A stretch of 64,000 nucleotides of DNA from Edolisoma coerulescens (Eukaryota; Chordata; Aves; Passeriformes; Campephagidae): positions 1 to 64,000 of the forward strand of contig VWZW01004028.1 in the NCBI GenBank assembly GCA_013397115.1. Direction: 5' to 3'. Position 1 is the stretch's first letter. Every line of letters starts with the position of its first letter. Shown here piece by piece: positions 23,221-35,300 of this stretch. The notes below the pieces were generated by a model. That model saw only the letters and a list, made by a program, of their open reading frames with translations, did no database searches and was not told where the DNA came from. The position numbers and the translations under genes were made by a program.

Positions 23221-23238
23221 ACTACATCTCCCAGCAGC
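23221..23238 (+). promoter_or_regulatory. ZNF143/THAP11-type promoter motif
   Basis: ACTACATCTCCCAGCAGC matches the core of the ACTACAnnTCCCAGnATGC-type element bound by ZNF143 and THAP11. It sits 60 bp upstream of the WDR59 ATG, as expected for many CpG-island and bidirectional promoters. Confidence 0.65.
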
Positions 23239-23258
23239 CCCCGCAAGGTGCCCCGTAG

Positions 23259-23269
23259 TGCGCAGGTGC
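23259..23269 (+). promoter_or_regulatory. NRF1-like site
   Basis: TGCGCAGGTGC is a one-mismatch match to the NRF1 core TGCGCAnGCGC. It lies between the ZNF143-like motif and the WDR59 start codon. Confidence 0.35.
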
Positions 23270-23293
23270 CGCGCGGGCTCCGCCGGGGCGGCC

Positions 23294-23305
23294 CAAGATG
23301 GCGGC
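23294..23305 (+). promoter_or_regulatory. WDR59: YY1-like site overlapping the WDR59 start codon
   Basis: CAAGATGGCGGC matches the YY1 consensus and contains the WDR59 ATG. YY1 sites are known to occur at start codons of housekeeping genes. Confidence 0.55.
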
Positions 23306-23351
23306 GCGCTGGAGCAGCGAGAATGTGGTGGTGGAGTTCCGCGACGCCCAG
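23298..23351 (+). CDS. WDR59: WDR59 coding exon 1
   Basis: Begins at ATG and encodes residues 1-18, MAARWSSENVVVEFRDAQ. The donor is CAG|gtcggg, with an uncommon C at +3, phase 0. Confidence 0.93.
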
Positions 23352-26300
23352 GTCGGGGGGCCCGGGGGCTGCCGCATCACCGCGCCGCGGGGGCAGCCCC
23401 CGGCCGGCCCGTGACGAGCAGAGCGGGGGGAGGTCCCGGCCCGGGAGGGCTCGGCGGCCCCGCGGGGCCGTTACCCGGCNACGATGGACGGGGCTGAGGC
23501 GGTCTGGAGTCGTTTGCGCGGAGATAACGCCTTAATTTACGGGGCACTTAATTTCTAATCTTAATTAGGTCTTGTATGTTTTTTTTTAAATATACTGTCA
23601 GGCCTAATATAAGATACTGCCACTTCCCACACGTCTTTCCTCGTTTCCTTTCGCTGGAGGTGCTCAAGGCCAGCGTGGTGGGCCCTGAGCAATCTCGTCT
23701 AGAGAAAACTGTCTGCGTATGGCAGGGGGTTGGAACGAGATGAGCTTTAAGGTCTCTTCCAACCCAAACCATTCTATGGCTCTCTCAGTTTTCCTGGAAA
23801 CTGTTACAGCTGCTGTCTCACTGCCAAATAAATTACTGAGTGTTGCTCGGTTAAAATGAAAAGTGGGTTATATTTTTTTGTAAATAGCAAAAAGGTCAGC
23901 TTTTGTTTTTGAAGCTGATGGTGGCAGGAGAACTCCCCTCAGAGTTTGCTCACATGCTTTCGTAGTTGTTCTTGCATCCTTGGAAGTGTTCATGGCCAGG
24001 CTGGACAGGGCTTGGAGCAGCCTGACCTAGTGGAAGCCCACGACAGGGATTTGGAACAAGATGATCTTTAAGGTCCCTTCCAGCCCAAGCCATTCTGGGA
24101 TTCTATGATTCTGTTGTAAGAAACATGGAGTTTTTAAGGTGCTGGCAATTGCTTAACAAAGCTAGATACAGCGGGTGAACTATGAACTACTTCAGCAGGA
24201 AACGCAGAAAGATTAAAAAAAAATAGATCTGGAAGCTCTCTCGTCTCATTTGTCTTCCTGTGCTGGAGCAGTAACAGCTTCACCATTGCAAACAGAGGCA
24301 TTGAATCCTGTGTGCTGCATCCAGCCTACCCTCTGTAAGCTCAGAAAGCTTTTCACTTTTATACCTCAAAAGCTTTGTATCAGTTTTCCTCCCAGAAGCA
24401 TTAAAGCAGCCTCGTCTGCTACTGAGGATTTGCCTCAGGAAACCAGAAACACGATACGAGGGTACATCTTCCTACATCACAGACTCACGTTGCATCTGGC
24501 TCAGGAGATAGGACACCTCATGACTTTATTGCTTACTCATAGTGGCTGGTGTGTGGGAGCAGAACGGACAGGTGTTGCCATCCCCTGCTGCAGCAGTTGG
24601 TTTCAGTGTCACTCCTGCACTGGTACAAACCCTGGCAGAGGGTGAACATGGGGGTTTTGGTCACTTTGCTTTACTCTTGTGTGATCTTTCTGGAGCTGTT
24701 CTGACCTGTCTGCTCTCCCATATGAAACCAGAGAACTGCTGTGGTTGGGGCTGCCAGACTGCTGCTTCAGGCTAAACTCATTTATATGTTTGTGTCTGAG
24801 CTTTTTTTTAGGAGTCTGCAGGAACATTTTTGCAGGTGGGAAACACGAGCTTGAGTAATTGGAGCACCTTGGCTGAAATCACCCAGTACCAGGCTTGAGC
24901 TCTGCGTATAAGCCACACTATCTCCAAAATCCCTACCCCAGAAACAACCTAAATGGAAACAAGTTGAAAGAGTGGGCAGCTGTTTTTTAGCCAGTACACC
25001 TCTGCAAGCACTGCAGTTGTCTTTGTTCACCATGCTGAAGTGTGTCATGAGAAAGCTACAGCACCCAACCTGTAACACTTCAGAAAATCACTTGTGTGTT
25101 TTGGGGCCAGTGTTACCTACAAGTGTAATTTTTCTGTACAAGCTGACAGAAGTGGCAGTCTCTGTACTCTTCTGATTTAGATGAGACCCACAGGCTCTTC
25201 TTGGGCTGTTGGCACTATCAAAAGGAGAGTAAAACTTACCCAGTGGTGAAATAGAACCATATGTAGCAACTCAGTGTGTAGATGGGAGGTTAGGTATGCA
25301 GGGAACTGGTATTGCTTGTTAAGAGTTTGCAGCTCTTGAAAAACAGCATAGCCATGTCAAATTGGCTTGGTCTCTTGCCTCTCAGGTGGAGAGAATGAAG
25401 CTAAATTGAAAACTAATGAAAGTTCAGACATGAAAAGGAGTTTTCCTTGGCTTGTCTAGCAGAAATCAAGTGAAATGCCAAAGTAGATGCTTGAAGTCTG
25501 AGAAGATGCTGCCTGGGCTGTGGGCTCAGAGCAGGTTCTCAAATGTGCAGTGCTCCTGCTGTGCTTACTCATGTCATTGTTATTCATGAACAGCAGTTCC
25601 AGCTATCCACAGTGTTGTTTTAGGATAAAAACTGCTTTCAGGTTGGTTTGCTCACTTTCAACTCCCCCCTTCTGGAAGGTTGTGCTGTGAAGACTGACAT
25701 ATCACTGCACCAAGCACATTAAATGGCAGCTGTTTGGTTTTTATCCTGTGCCTAGATAAGACTCTTGTAGGGAACTGTTTGTTGCTGTAAAACAACTTAA
25801 TTGTTGTTTTACAACAATTGTACAACAGAGTAGCAGCCTGACATGGGAAACTTTTTACTTCATTCTGATTGTTCATTACATTTTATGATGTTTGGTGCCT
25901 GGAAAAAAACAGCTTACCAGTGTTCATTATTGAAAACAATTTGTAAGGATTTATGAGATCCTGGTGCCAACAGCAGAAAAAATAAACTTATATATGAAAT
26001 TATCAATCACTTTAAATTTACAAGATTTTTTTTCTGTCTTGAGGAAAGATGGCCCCAACTGTATGAAATATGTCTCCTGACTAGCTCTTCATCACATGAG
26101 AAAGCTCCGGTTACTGTAATGGCTTTAGTGATCCTCATTTTAATTTCTCAGAAGAAAAATGTGTAACATCTGGGGAAAGTTCTTTCTTCTGTTGGTTTGT
26201 TTTGTTTGGTTGATTGTTTTTTGGTTTTTTTATAGATTCAGTAACCTACTTTTTTTGTAGGTTTTGTTGTGTATTTTGCAAGGTGCTATGGAGTCTAGAA

Positions 26301-29300
26301 AGCTGGAATTGTTTATCATTTAGAGGTCTTAAAACTAGCTGCTTATTTACAGCGTTAGCTTTAGGACTAGGGAAACCTTGCCAGAAGGTTGGATTTGCTG
26401 CCTAGGAAAAAGTAATGAAAAGGGGTTGTTCCTGGAACAGTAAAGGTGGTGAAACAGGGCTCGGTTTACCATGAGCTGAAACTCTGCAGGCAACTGTAGC
26501 TCTTTGCCATGTGGTCTCTAGAGAAGAATGGGTCTGTGGTGCTGTTTTTCCTTTACTTGGGGTATTTGCAAGGAGGGGATGGGCCCTGACTGAAAAATCT
26601 CATAATTTGTGATGGTTATTTTATTATCAGATCTGACTGAAATGGAGTGGGATTTCTGTATTGTCTGTCAGGTTTTAGTGATGCTTGTAGGTAGTAACTG
26701 TGGGACTTCCTGAAGTCTTGTTACATCCATGCTGAGAGCACTTAAAATCCTGAACAACAGCAGGAGATACATCCTGAGTCTTCAGAGAGAGCCTGCTTTG
26801 AAGATGACAGCAGTTAGTGTGAAGAATGTGGGGCATATTCTGATTTTGTACTGTGTATGCTCAAAACTCTATTGAAGTCGTATCTATGTTTATGGGCTGA
26901 ACTGTTCAGCTTTCCAAGTAAAATTTTCCTTTATTCTCTTGGCATTTAAACAACCTGATCAGCCAGTTCATTCTGCACAAAAAGAGGGGGAGACAATATC
27001 CAAACAGTCCTTTTTTAATTTTTTTTTTTTCCTAGTGGCCTTTAAGTTATCTCATAGCCTTTTTTACAAGCAACGCCAAAGTAAATTCTGATGCCTCTTG
27101 GCCACCTCTCATTTTTGGAGACCAGCCATACACAAATGGTTGCACTTCTATCTCCCAGTGCATATATAATTAAATATGGACCTGCAATGAAAGAGAGAGA
27201 CTGAGAAAGTTCCTGAGCAGGAGCAGAGACTGATTAATACAGATTATTAGAGATTGCTGATTGAAAGGCTGCAGCTGTGATTGCCATAGTGGGGAGAAGG
27301 GAGCAAGATCTTAGTGCTCATAATGTTGTCTGCCAGGTCTTGTCTTCAGTTTACACTAACAAATATGTTTTCTGTGTGCTGTCCTGCATCCCAAAATCAA
27401 CCACTACACCCCATTGCCCCTCTGTGCTACTTTAAAGGGATCTTACTTTCCTGAACTCCTCCCTGAAGCCGTGTGTTTGACTGAGCAGCTGACCTGACAG
27501 GTATTATTTAGTTTTGTTCTGTTTCTCTTTAACAGGCGACTGCGATGTCGGTGGATTGCCTGGGACAGCGCGCTGTACTCTCGGGGTGAGTGTGACAGTC
27601 CCTGTTGGAAGTGTGTGACAGTCATTTCCACAAGCCAGACCAGCAGCCTTCAGGCTGACCTCAGCTGAAAGGTTGATGGATTCTTTCAGAAAGGTGCAGC
27701 TGAATTCTGTTCAAGGCTTAATGAAACTGGTTCTGGGCCATGTTCCCAATGAGATACAGAGTGGAGAGAGAGCAACAAGAGCACAATAAAATACTGTTGT
27801 GGCTTTCCTGGTAAATTCCTTCCCAAATCCCCATATGGGAGGTGGAGCATCATGAAGTACTATTTGGATTGTGTTGAAATACAGATTAGATTCTTTTCTA
27901 ACAAAATTTGCCCCAAATATGCCCATGGGGCTCTCTGACCTACTTCTCTGCTGGTTCAGTGTAGGATAATACTCACAAAGAGCAGTAGGTGCCACAGACT
28001 CCCAAGCTGCCCAAGCTTCCAGGAGAGCTTGGTCTTACGTATCCACCTCCAGGACAAGTCTTCAGCCAGCTCGGCAGTGCCTTTCCAGCTCCTGCCTTTC
28101 AGTACTAAAAGCTATTCCTGTCCCCCTGTCAGTGACACAATTGCCACACCAATTAGGATGTTCTCTTCAGAATCATGTGAGTGTAGCTGATCTTTGGTCA
28201 GCCTTCAAGGTATGAAGTCCTTTGGTACAACTCGGAAGGGTGCTTGCTTCCCTTAGTCTGGCATCTCTGCACAGGAATGGCAGGAGGAATGACCAGTGCT
28301 CAGAGCAGCTGTATGGTCACTATGCAGCTGAAAGATGATGCTCACGTGGTTAATTATATAGGGTTCAATATGTTTTGATGCTGGCTCTTCCATAGGGTTC
28401 AGCAAGCTCACAATTATTTCTGGACAATTTCTCTTGCTTGTAAAATGAATCACACGGGATGATACGTTGCTTTGTGGGGAGTTGGCCACATCCAGCAGGA
28501 TGTATGAGCTCAGGTTTGCCATCACGCAGAATTATTTCTGCTGCATATAGAGTTAGCTCAGGTAAGTAATGGAACCAAATCTGTGCAGGACTGTGTCCAC
28601 CCACATTAACAAGCTGCTGCAGCTGAACATCAGCTCTGTGCAGGTGTTCTTGTACTGTCGGTGGAACCAAGCCCTCAGACTGGTGTGGAAAGAAGCACCC
28701 ACGTAGAATCATCTTTGTCAAGGCTCATTAACTCTTGCTCAAAGCAACCTATCCAGGCTGAAGCTGTTGCATTGCACTCCCAGGCCTGTGCCACTTAGAC
28801 TCTGCTGCTACAGCATCATTAGGCCAGCAAAGCCTATTTGAATATGTTTGCACCATTTTCCAGTGCTTCCTTTTGCATACAAGTTATCTGAGTTTTCCTG
28901 TGGTGTAAGCTATCTATTACATTTGCAGGTCCTGTCTACTTTCGCTGTGTTTTGTCTTTGTTGGGGGGTTGTGTTGGTTTTTTTTTAAGTCAATTTTGAA
29001 GCATGTAGTCAAATGTAGGATTTTCAGGAATAGTGTTTTCATTTGTCTTGTGAAATGCTTCTCTTCTTTTGATTCTTGTGTGCCTCTAGACACAAGGCTG
29101 TGAGCTCCATGTGTGAGCTTGGGGTTTTGAGATCAGTCCTGTGAGATGCAGCCCCTTTGTGTCTGTGTGTCTTGCAGCCGCCGTTTCCTCTACATCGTCA
29201 ACCTGGATGCACCAAACGAGGGTCATCGAAAGATCTCCCGGCAGAGCAAGTGGGACATTGGGGCGGTGCAGTGGAACCCCCACGACAGCTACGCCTACTA

Positions 29301-32300
29301 CTTTGCAGCTTCGGTAAGTTCACTCGTTTAAAAGCTGTAACTCATCGTCTTCCCTGGTCTTTCTTTCATGGGTGAGCCTCTGCAGAGCTGGAAGGCTGCG
29401 TGGAGCTGGCACAGACATCCTCCTGCAAGTCACATTGCAAGATCAAGGCCTAGCTCTGATTTACTGCCAGTGAGGTGTTTGGCTTGGTGGCTCTCAGTTA
29501 CTGCGCAGTCAGGGTTGAATCTAGTTTTGCTTGCGTGTCATTTACAAAACACTTTGGCAAATAAATCAAGCATCCAAATGGTCCTTTTCTGGAGGTACTG
29601 CTCTCTTTGTGATTTCCGTTCTGAGATTTGTGCACTTCTTGAATGTCTTGCTCTGTGCTGTTTTGTTTTCACCTCCCTGCCTTGCTGCTCGGCTGTGGTG
29701 CACCAGGCAGCCTGTAAATAGCACAGGTCAATACTGGCTCAGAGCTGTAACAACTGGGGTTTGCAGCTGGGCATGGACTGGATCAGTGAGGAGTTCCATG
29801 AGGCAGTGGGTTGGGCTGAAGAAGCAGTAATGGCTGTGTGAGACTGAGTGCAGTTTTTGGCTCTGCTCTGTACTTGGTCCCTCATGCTCTGCAGCTTGTT
29901 CACCCCGAGCTCTGCTGGTGGAGCTCTCAGCCATCACCCACAGCACTGTGGCAATTGGCACCAGCCAGGTGCAGACTGTTTTCAGGGTGAGCTGCCTTTT
30001 CTGCTGTGTTGTGTCTGCTTTTATAGCCTGAGAGTCCTGGACTAGCTAGGGATGGAGAGATTTCATCTATTTTTTTGAGAAAACACCTAGTTGAAGGTGA
30101 TTTCTTAGGATTTTTGTTCCTTTTGCTTCCTGGATGGGCTATGATTTTAATTAAAGGCAGTTTTAAAAGTGGACTGATGCTGTCAGCTGGGAGCCTCTGC
30201 CTGTTTGCTGTCTGACATTCCCCAGCCTGTCTCTTCCCGGCTTTAGCACATGACTGATGTCTTAAATGTGCCTTCAGCAGCAGTGTGCTTCTGAGTGGAG
30301 AGTTAGTAAAACTGGCAAAAAGGTGTCCTTCAGTGCCACTTCTTGGTACAGTCTGTGGAAATCAAAACCAAGTAAGGAAATGCACTGGGCAGGCCACAAG
30401 TGGAGCGGGAAAGCTTCTTTTCAAACACACTCTGAAGACAATATCCAGTGATGAGTTCATGCTGATCTGAGCAGGACCCTGCTGCAAAGGGGAGCTGTGC
30501 CCATCTCAGCACTCCTGCCTCTTGCTGCTCTGAGTGGACACAGGAGCCCATCTTGTTTCAGACTGAAAGCAGGTGTAGCTGGCATCAAACCTTGCTGCTT
30601 TTGTTTATAAACAGAGATGCTATGATGCTCTGGGGATTTGAACATAGTTGCTGACACACACTGGTTGAGGAATCCCCAATATGAGTTAAGGCAGCTTTTT
30701 CAGTTTGGATCAAAACCACCTTTTCAGCCATTTCTCTGTGTTATAGACAGCCCAAGGGCCTTATCCCCCTGCATCCCTGTGGATGGAAAAGGAGTGTAAA
30801 AGGCTGCCATTCTGTTTGCCAGCAGCCTCACCTGGTTTGCGGTCCTGTTAACTGGAAGTGGTGCAGGCAGAGGGGAATCTGTCCTTGTGTTTAGCTTCTT
30901 TCCAGAAGAACTGGAGCAAATCCTTTTGCTGTGCTTGGCTGTGTCTGCCCTCTGCCTCATGCATGTTTCTGGGGACTCCTAAGCTGTTGTTTCAGAAATG
31001 CTGTTGTTTTCAATCCTAGATCCTTGTTTTTTCTTTTGTGTGGCCACAGATTCTTGAACAAGGGGGTGATGAAATTGTTGGAAGTGAATACTGATACTTA
31101 GGAAAATCACAGTTTTTTAGAAAATGCTCCTGTTGGGAGGAGCAGTCCCTCTGGTGATGGTTATCTTGTATCTTGTCTCTGGAGTCCTGGATAAATCTCT
31201 TTGGGTAATTTCACTCTACCCCTTAAATACTTCTGTCAATGAGAAACATGCAAAGAGTTTTTTCTTGCCCTAAGCTCTTCTGCAGCCCTGCTGTGAGCAG
31301 TTAAGAGAAATGCCGTATATTATTGCTGAGCTGGGACGAGACCTTCCATTTCAGAGAAGGCTGTAATGTTTTATCTATCTGCAAGTTGAAATTCACATGA
31401 AGCAGCTTTGGGCTAGGAAGAAAATCCACCACCACAAAAGAAAACCTGCCACAAAAATTGTAAGGTAACAGTTGGACTCAGTGATCTTAGAGGTCTTTTC
31501 AAACCTCAACAATTGTGTGTTTCTTTGAAGTCTCCTATCTTTTCCCTCATCTACCTAAAAGTCTGAAAACAAGGGGCTAATGAAAATAACATTTTAAGGT
31601 GGTGTTCTTTCTGTTTTTGTAAAATCAGCATGAATTTCCACTCATGATCCACTGTGCTTGGCACTCTATGCACCCACAAAGGCAATTCCTGCCCCAGAGA
31701 GATTCGAGTTGGCCTGGCCTGAAGTGAACCTTGACTGAGACAGAGCATGAACTTTGCAGCACAATAACTAGTTTCAAGTAACTTCGTGTGTGGCTGCATT
31801 TGGGCAAGGATTTATTCCTGGAATGAGTGAAGGAACCCTAAGTAATGTTGTCATTCATACATCTGTTTTGCCTTTGTTTTTTACAGTTGGTGATAAACAC
31901 TTAAAGCTTTTCTCCTGGGCTGGCAAAGATGGGGGGAGTACACTTGAGGAGGTGACCTTGAAGCCATTAGACTGTATTGTTTGTGTTTGGCAATGGCCCT
32001 GATTACCCAGAAGGGAATTGAGAGAGAGCTGAGGACGACCAGTGGTAATCCATCATCCCCCTCACCAAAAACTCCACTTGTGAATCTAACAGACTGGCAG
32101 GGTATTCCTGCAGAGAGAATTTGCCTGTTGCCTGCAGTTACAGCATGCTGTTAGGAAATACAGGCTCTGAGAACATAATTTTGTGGAAACATTTTGCAAT
32201 ATGGCTTTTTTTTCCTCCCATTCTAGTTTATCTCCAATTTTAAGTGGGTGTAATTAAAGTGTAAGCTTTTGAAAGTCCTTGCAGCCTGTATTTCATCTTT

Positions 32301-35300
32301 GCTCTCCTGCTTTGGGCAAGGACTTTGCTAATCACAGCGTGACTCATTGTTAACTGAGGTTGTTCAAAGTGAAGGGAACCTGGTCCTAACACACAGATCC
32401 CTGTCCTGCCTTGTTGGCCTGAGACTGTCTCTCTTTTCTTCCATCAAATTGCAGAGCAACCAGCGTGTTGACCTGTATAAGTGGAAGGAAGGTAATGGGG
32501 AAGTTTGCACATCTCTGCAAGGACACACACGTGTGATCAGGTGAGGAACAAGCAACGCTGTGGGCTGCTGAGTGGAAAATGATGCATTGTTTCGTAGAAG
32601 CTGAACGTTTCAGTCCTGGCCCCCTCAGGCACTGCTCTGAGCCTGTTTTTACTCACTTCTCTAGACCAGACTGCCTTCCCATTTGATGGTGATGTCATGT
32701 GTGAAGAGACTCACCCTCTCATGGCTCCCCCAGTATGTCACCTTAGCCCTTAATGGCTTGAGTGTCATTGCCTTAGGCTGCCGTCCTTGTAAAGAGCAGC
32801 AGCCATCATCTGGGAAAGAGATAGCAGCATGTTTATTAAATTGAATCCCAGCTGTGTTTCTGTGTGATAGCAGCTTAATTATGGCAGGTAATCCCAAAGA
32901 CCAAGTTTAGAGAGTGTTACAGTGGCGCAGGGGAGATTTTTGCCTCATGCTTTAAGGTCATATTTCAGTGCTGAGTTGGAAATGCAGTTGAAGGACTGTT
33001 TTTACTCAAGCTCCTAACTGTGGAAAGTATTTGCAGCCCTTGAAATGACAGTTGTTTGGGCTGACTAGAGGCTGTTTGTGTCCCAGGTGCACTTGGTGTA
33101 CCCAACAGGGAGGCATCCCAGAGTGAGGGGTAGATGCCAAGGATGTGTGGTTACTGAGAACTCTTTGAGACAGTGTCCCTTTGCCTGGAGGGGAAAGAGC
33201 ACACACACGGCAGCTGTAAAGTTCAGGGCTAGGAGGATGCTCCACTGGAATTTACTTAGAAACATTTCATTGCTTCTTGGAATTTACTTAGAGAAATTAT
33301 TAAGATCTTGCTTTTTACTTAAAAAGTTTCAGTAGATGTCATGGAGTTGCTGTGAATTTGTTGGAAAATGTACTGGTGGCTCGTGAGAAGTTGATGCAAA
33401 CTGTGTGTGCTTTTCTTTACTGATCTACTATGATTTTGCATTTGCAGTGACCTGGACTGGGCAGTGTTTGAGCCAGACCTACTGGTCACCAGTTCTGTGG
33501 ACACATACATCTATATCTGGGACATCAAGTAAGAATCAGTATGTTTCTGCATTTTGGGGAAATCACTGGACTCCTTTGCATAATTATCAGCTTGCGGGGC
33601 AAAGCACGCCCTGATGGGTGCTGCTCTTCAGCTGTGCTTGCAGGGGCTTCACCTACTTCCCATTGTCTCCAACATGATTTCTGCTCCCCTATTTTCAAGC
33701 CAGTTCAGAGTCAGTGATGGGCAGTAGAGTGGTACAGTTAAGCTACAACTGTCTGGCTTCACTCCCTGCCCACTTCAGATATTTCTTTACCTTGGAGCCC
33801 AAGGGTGTTTCTCAACCTGTTGGGTTTTTTTAGCTGAATTAATGAGCACCATTTCATGATCCTGCAGCCATTTTCTACTAAATTCAGTGATTGTTGCTGG
33901 TTCTCCCTCAGTGGTGGGAAGACTGACAATGGTATTCAGGAAGGTATTCCTGTTTGTACCTTCCCTCGTTTCCTGGTGCTGCTTTCTGCCATGAGTATTT
34001 TCAGGGTAGCAGATATTTCCAACTATGTGTCCAAATTTAAGCCCCATATTTTACACCTGAGAAGCAAGGAGCTGGCACTGGCACTGCTGGGTTCTCTTGC
34101 TGGCTGTACAATAACTCTTTATGACCCCCAGCAAATCACTTTGTTCCTCTCTGCCTCCCTTGCTTGGTTATAATAGGAGGATAATTATATAACCCCACTG
34201 CACCAGGCTACCCGGAGGCTTGCTTAGCTCCTGTGAACAAGCACTTAGATCTTGGTTAAATGGTGCTTCAGAATGACAATATATTATTAATGTGTAATTA
34301 AAAGACACAGAGATACAGTAACTGCTGGTTGTTTTCCTGTGATACTATTTTATCACCAAGCAGGAAAAATAGAGATCTCTCAAGGTTGTTATCAGAAGTC
34401 CTCCTTTAACTCTGTTGTGCCCTTCCATTGTTTTGTGTCTGCCTGTATCACTTGCCCAGAAATGCTTCCTTAGGCAGTCTCTGAAAGCCTCTACATCCCA
34501 CTTGTGCTAGGAAAGGCTCTGAGCTTGCTGTGGCACTGAGGTCCTGGCGCTGGCCTCCAGCAAATTAACATCCTGCTGAAGTGACTGTCTCTAATGACAC
34601 CCTAGGGAGGTACCCCTGCAGTAAGGGCAGCTGGAAATTCCCCACTTAATTTTTCATACAAAATAACTTTTTGATTAGGCAGAAATTCTTAGAGGAAGAG
34701 GTGCAGTCCATTCCAGAAAATGTTCTGCTTTTCAGCAGACAGAAAAAGCTGAAGACAATATTCCATATTTTCACTGGCGCTTTTCATGAAAGACCAGGTG
34801 AATTCCTGAGGAGCCAGGCCAGGAAGTAAATTATTGCCTTGATCTATGCCCTGGCTGCTAGGAGTTGTCGTGGTGCCACACTGGTTCCTGCTGCTGTGGA
34901 ATTTGGTTTGTAGACAGACAGAATTTGGTCTGCATACAGCTGGGCTGATTTCCTACTAATTTTGTTATATGCTCAACATGAAGTTTTTGCTCTGTAGTAA
35001 CTGCTCCATCTGCTTTGAATCAGGATCTGCAAAGGCTCGACGAACACATCAGTGGCTTTTGTCAAGTGTTTCCACAGCTCTGTTTGTTCCTTTAATCCTC
35101 CTTGGAAAGGCTGTTTTGTTGCTTCCTGCAGCAACAATTTGTGAGCCCTGTTTCCTTGCCTACCCAGTTGCAATATGCCACACTTTGTGTATGCTTCTCC
35201 TGTCTCTAGTCCAGTCCAGGTCTGTCCTCTGTCCTAAACTTCCTGCTGCATGTGGTGGCAAGGATCATAGAATAGTTTGGGTTGGAAGGGACCTTAAAGA

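Larger units (their letters stand above)
22140..23540. promoter_or_regulatory. CpG-rich bidirectional promoter region of ZNRF1 and WDR59
   Basis: GC-rich DNA with dense CpG covers ZNRF1 exon 1 (minus strand), the gap and WDR59 exon 1 (plus strand). The two start codons point away from each other. If the N run has its true length, the ATG-to-ATG distance is roughly 0.6 kb. The arrangement implies a shared CpG-island promoter; transcription start sites cannot be placed. Confidence 0.75.
23352..27535 (+). other. WDR59: WDR59 intron 1
   Basis: 4.2 kb. It begins in the CpG-rich promoter and turns AT-rich. It contains two sense-oriented CR1 3' fragments and the inverted repeat at 25786-25819. No other gene was seen. 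Confidence 0.85.
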
